36,621 bases of DNA from Phycisphaerae bacterium (lineage in GTDB: Bacteria; Planctomycetota; Phycisphaerae; Tepidisphaerales; Tepidisphaeraceae), in assembly GCA_030448225.1 (NCBI GenBank), contig JAUJNJ010000062.1:1-36621 (forward strand). The letters run 5' to 3'. The position numbers and the translations under genes are program-made. The stretch's first letter is position 1. Every line of letters starts with the position of its first letter. Below, piece by piece: positions 34,880-36,621 of this stretch. Under the pieces are notes generated by a model. The model did no database searches. It saw only the letters and a list, made by a program, of their open reading frames with translations, and was not told where the DNA came from.

Positions 34880-36621
34880 ATGCGTATTCTCCTTGACCCA
34901 CTCAGCCCACGCGGGCACGCCGCCCGCGTCTGGGCCGTCGTACTTGCCCTCGCCGCCGCACTCGTCCTCCTGCTCGCCGGTCTCGCCGACGACACGCCCG
35001 ACTGGCTCGCCCTCGCGGGCGCGGCGGCGTTGTTCGGCGCGGTGACCGTCGGCGCGTCGATCTACCTCGCCCGTCGAAGCCGGCTGCGCGCGGTGCTGCC
35101 GCAGGCGAACGAGGCGCTGCGCCGCCGCGAGCTCAACGCGATTTTGGGCGACGCGGTCAGCCTGCTGATCGACTGCGCCGCGGCCGACGTGCGCGACCCG
35201 CACGACGCCCACATGCTGCGCCGCCTCGCGCCGGCGGCGCCCGCGCGCTGGAACGGATTGTCCGACCGCTGGCTCCACCCGGTCTCGCCGTCGGCGACGG
35301 CCGACGGGGCGCCGGGGGCCGCGGCGGTCGCGAAGCCGCGCGTCGCGTGGTTCGACCCGGCGCTGGTCGACTTCATCCGCGAGCCGGCGCGCACGTCGCT
35401 CGACGAGGAGGCGTGGTCGGTCTTCGTCCGCGACCTCGCCAACGGCGGCGAGCCGTTCCAGAGCCGCCGGACGCTCGGCCGCGTCTGTTGCGCGCTGCGC
35501 GGCACGTTCGCCGGGATCGTCCGCGAGATGATCGAGGAACGGTCGCTCCGCGCCGCCGCCCGCCCGCACGCCGCGCTGGAGTTGATCCTCCTCGCCGGCC
35601 TGCTGCGGGCCGCGCGCGAGTCGACGCGGTCGCACGAGGACGTGCCGCCGCCGGCCGGTTTGCCGGCGCTGCTGCAATCGTTCGCTGCGCGGGGCGACGC
35701 GGTGATCGCCGCCCTCGCGCCGGCCGAGACGCAGGCGCACGCCGCCCTCGTCGCCCGCTTCCGCGATGCCGTCGCGCAGCTTCAGGTCCTCGTCGACTTC
35801 CACGCCACGCCCCCGGCCGACGTGCCCGCTAGCGAGGCGTCGGACGCGATCGGCGAGGCGCCGGACGCGATCACGCCGGCCGACGAACCGGCCGAAGCAT
35901 CTCCCGTCGCCGCCGCCGCCGACTCGGCGCACGACGCGTCCTACCTGCTGCAGGAACCGGCCGACGACCTGACGAGGTACGACCCCGCCGAGGCGCACGG
36001 CGGGGACGATCCGCACCCCTCGAATCGCGCGCCGGAGATCAACGAGCCGCGGGCGTTCGACGGAGCGCGCGCGATGCGCGAGCCTTCGTTGGCGGCGCGC
36101 GCGCAGTCGGTGCCGGAGCCCGGCGTCCCGCGCCCGGCCGTGGCACCGCCGCCGCCTGCGTCGTCACCGTCCTCCGCGTCGGCGGCGGCATTGACGTATG
36201 ACGCACCGGACCGCGCGGCGGCGTCGCCAAAAGCGCACGCCGACGGGCCCACGTCCCAGTTCAACGACATGGTCGTCGCGCTGCGCCGGCGGCTCGAAGA
36301 GGAGGCGGGGCGTCGCGAGGAGTACAGCCGGCGGATCCCCGGATTCGACCTGACGCCGATCCGTGCCGCCGCCGTGATCGTCGCCGACGACCTCGCCGCC
36401 GACGCGCGGCGGGGCGACGCCGCGGCCCGCGCGGCCGTGCTCGCCGCCGACCCCGCGGCCGCGGCGGATTACCTGCTCGCCCGCCGCGACCGGCGGCTCG
36501 CGCAGCTCCGCGCGCTCTACGACGAGATCCTCGTCGACAACGCGCGCCTCGCGTCGGTGTCGCTCGTGCTCGGCAACCTCGACCTCGCCCAGGACGCGCT
36601 GGCGCAGGTCGTCGGCGGGCG
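34880..36621 (+). CDS. Large membrane-anchored protein, 3' end outside window
   Basis: Open from ATG 34880 to the right edge (580 residues, no stop). Residues 14-34 ([20 protein letters not shown]) and 41-62 ([19 protein letters not shown]) are membrane helices, so the protein is anchored at its N-terminus. Residues 70-310 form an alpha-helical region ([59 protein letters not shown]). Residues 315-460 are Ala/Pro/Asp-rich and probably unstructured. From about 460 a helical, coiled-coil-like domain begins ([40 protein letters not shown]). I do not recognise the family. The frame shows strong high-GC codon bias and no breaks, so it is a real gene. Confidence 0.75.
   Translation, partial: MRILLDPLSPRGHAARVWAVVLALAAALVLLLAGLADDTPDWLALAGAAALFGAVTVGASIYLARRSRLRAVLPQANEALRRRELNAILGDAVSLLIDCAAADVRDPHDAHMLRRLAPAAPARWNGLSDRWLHPVSPSATADGAPGAAAVAKPRVAWFDPALVDFIREPARTSLDEEAWSVFVRDLANGGEPFQSRRTLGRVCCALRGTFAGIVREMIEERSLRAAARPHAALELILLAGLLRAARESTRSHEDVPPPAGLPALLQSFAARGDAVIAALAPAETQAHAALVARFRDAVAQLQVLVDFHATPPADVPASEASDAIGEAPDAITPADEPAEASPVAAAADSAHDASYLLQEPADDLTRYDPAEAHGGDDPHPSNRAPEINEPRAFDGARAMREPSLAARAQSVPEPGVPRPAVAPPPPASSPSSASAAALTYDAPDRAAASPKAHADGPTSQFNDMVVALRRRLEEEAGRREEYSRRIPGFDLTPIRAAAVIVADDLAADARRGDAAARAAVLAADPAAAADYLLARRDRRLAQLRALYDEILVDNARLASVSLVLGNLDLAQDALAQVVGG

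Noticed and set aside
34583..36016. Long minus-strand reading frame opposite the last gene
   Set aside because: Its translation is an Arg/Gly/Val-rich shadow of the plus-strand gene, which has membrane helices, normal amino-acid composition and consistent GC codon bias.

Overview
The window comes from a high-GC planctomycete, most likely class Phycisphaerae. The evidence is a PSD1-type cytochrome c/DUF1549/DUF1553 protein next to a DUF1501 protein, a secreted protein with an N-terminal LEPR-type motif, several zinc-ribbon membrane proteins of the kind common in that phylum, and a DUF4190/pseudopilin-like hybrid. The lineage is inferred from gene content; no rRNA is present to confirm it.

Many genes change reading frame partway along. 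Where I could rebuild the protein, the break is usually one missing or extra base, often in a G or C run. Breaks are dense at 1-6000 and 9000-14400, occasional at 18970-20000, 30580 and 33690-34370, and nearly absent elsewhere. Sequencing or assembly error is more likely than widespread gene decay. Such genes are listed as single units.

Region by region: 1-6284 holds a broken membrane protein (minus), a broken lipoprotein, a TPR protein, a membrane protein and a zinc-ribbon/GYF-like membrane protein (plus). 6675-9451 encodes a large secreted LEPR protein with a Thr-Pro linker and a C-terminal beta-rich domain. 10091-13826 is an array of 22 tRNA genes, all on the plus strand, with one small protein gene inside it. 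It covers 16 amino acids and lacks Ser, Pro, Asn and Gln. Several of its tRNAs have non-standard shapes. A DUF2007-like protein follows at 13900. 14729-19280 has a secretin-like protein, nuoB, two paralogous zinc-ribbon membrane proteins and a DUF4190-type protein. 19599-24232 is the PSD1/DUF1501 pair. 24806-27989 is a tightly coupled operon: threonine dehydrogenase, an exported endonuclease/phosphatase-family protein, and 2-amino-3-ketobutyrate CoA ligase. 28246-32040 has a ROK repressor facing a sugar isomerase/oxidoreductase pair. 32339-36621 has a glycine-zipper protein with a strong terminator, a YpdA-like flavoprotein, and a large membrane protein that runs off the end.

Genes that probably work together: Tdh and Kbl convert threonine to glycine and acetyl-CoA; PSD1 and DUF1501 are a standard planctomycete pair; the isomerase and Gfo/Idh/MocA oxidoreductase overlap and are probably controlled by the divergent ROK regulator, whose upstream DNA carries two adjacent 5-N5-5 palindromes. 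Dispersed palindromic repeats and heptad repeats lie in the spacers. The most unusual part is the tRNA array.
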